A stretch of 6,086 nt of DNA from positions 1-6,086 of the forward strand of contig CAIOZP010000378.1 of the NCBI GenBank assembly GCA_903862805.1, written 5' to 3'. A program made the position numbers and the translations under genes. The notes under the pieces are model-generated. The model had not been told where the DNA came from. It did no database searches and worked only from the letters and a program-made list of their open reading frames with translations. This DNA is from an uncultured Fibrobacterota bacterium (GTDB taxonomy: Bacteria > Fibrobacterota > Chitinivibrionia > Chitinivibrionales > CAIOZP01). Positions 5,563 through 6,086 of this stretch are shown piece after piece. Position 1 is the stretch's first letter. Every line of letters begins with the position of its first letter.

Positions 5563-6086
5563 CAATTGCAAGATCAACAAATCGACCGGAGAGCTTCGTA
5601 AAGATGCTTTCTGATTATCTTACCCGCCGCGAAATGAATATTCACCACGCAATGCCGGGAAAGATTGAAAGCTATGATTCATCTACTTGCACCGCTTCTG
5701 TCAAGCCGCTTATTATGCGGCATGTTAGCGACGAAATAGAAAGCGAAGAGCTGGACGTATTGAATGATGTAAAAGTGATTTTCCCGTCTTCCAAAAACGC
5801 GTCTATTTCTTTTCCGCTCGAGCGTGGCGACAACGTGCTTGTTCTGTTCAATGATTTTTGTATTGATGAATGGCGGGCTGGCAATGGAGAACAGTTAGTC
5901 AAAGCATCTGACGGCCGACAGCACCACCTATCAGACGCAGTGTGTATTCCAGGATGTTTTCCTACGGCATCACAGAACATAGCAAAAGATCAAAATAGCC
6001 TTGTGGTAAAATACAAAGATTCGGCATTGCAGATCACGGCGGACGGCACGGTAAAGATCGGCGACGAAACGGGGACATGGCAAAAG
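5559..6086 (+). CDS. Gp138-type tail spike / baseplate spike protein (3' partial)
   Basis: This is the membrane-piercing tip of the tail, placed under the hub. The frame is open to the window end; 176 residues are visible and the C-terminus is missing. After a helical N-terminus (1-28), residues 31-135 match the Gp138 N-terminal OB-fold domain known from phage phi92: AMPGKIESYDSSTCTASVKP (31-50, 'xxPGxVxSxDxxxxxxxVxP'), LNDVKVIFPSS (68-78, 'LxDVPVxFP'), SFPLERGDNVLVLFNDFCIDEW (84-105, 'xxPLxxGDxxLLxFxxRxIDxW') and QHHLSDAVCIPGCFP (121-135, 'RxHxLSDAxxxPGxxP'). Residues 146-176 begin a run of short beta repeats (LVVKYKDSALQITADGTVKIG), probably the start of the spike's beta-helical shaft. The start codon overlaps the hub stop (ATGA), with no clear Shine-Dalgarno, so it is coupled to hub translation. 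Confidence 0.83.
   Translation, partial: MTIARSTNRPESFVKMLSDYLTRREMNIHHAMPGKIESYDSSTCTASVKPLIMRHVSDEIESEELDVLNDVKVIFPSSKNASISFPLERGDNVLVLFNDFCIDEWRAGNGEQLVKASDGRQHHLSDAVCIPGCFPTASQNIAKDQNSLVVKYKDSALQITADGTVKIGDETGTWQK

Noticed and set aside
5672..5980. A 102-codon - strand open frame near the window end
   Set aside because: It lies opposite the well-matched Gp138-type spike domain and resembles nothing known.

Overview
The window is a stretch of a phage or prophage tail operon, with every gene on the + strand and packed almost without gaps. The order is contractile tail sheath (5' end cut off by the window), tail tube, tail assembly chaperone with a probable -1 frameshift extension, tape measure protein, Dit-like tail protein, baseplate plug, baseplate hub, and a Gp138-type spike (3' end cut off by the window). 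It encodes the working core of a myovirus-type contractile tail. No rRNA, tRNA, CRISPR, integrase, transposon or host metabolic gene is visible, and no promoter or terminator, so transcription must start and end outside the window.

Layout: 2-1267 sheath (DUF3383-like); 1282-1758 tube (DUF3277-like); 1762-2271 short form of the chaperone, with an overlapping -1 frame open from 2115 to 2414 and one canonical slippery heptamer at 2178-2184; 2401-3771 a short tape measure of 456 residues; 3772-4380 Dit-like protein; 4380-4718 baseplate plug; 4705-5562 hub; 5559-6086 spike. Gene boundaries are abutting or overlapping (TAAATG, TAATG, ATGA, and two overlaps of 14 bases), which suggests strong translational coupling. 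Clear Shine-Dalgarno sequences stand before only some genes: the tube and hub, and weakly the tape measure.

How it works together: the tube polymerises around the tape measure, whose length sets tail length. The chaperone and its frameshifted form keep the tape measure soluble and load the tube. The sheath contracts around the tube. Dit-like protein, plug and hub close the lower end of the tube, and the spike caps it. The combination of DUF3383 sheath, DUF3277 tube, Dit-like protein, plug and Gp138-like spike suggests a compact baseplate, of the kind known from cyanophage Pam3, rather than a T4-like one.

The host cannot be named from this sequence. Shine-Dalgarno use shows ordinary bacterial translation, and GC content is moderate but uneven: hand-counted rows give about 53-67% in parts of the first half and about 30-37% across the Dit-like, plug and hub genes. 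I see no previously undescribed system here. The most interesting features are the recoding site with its possible RNA structure, the short tape measure, and the AT-rich baseplate block.
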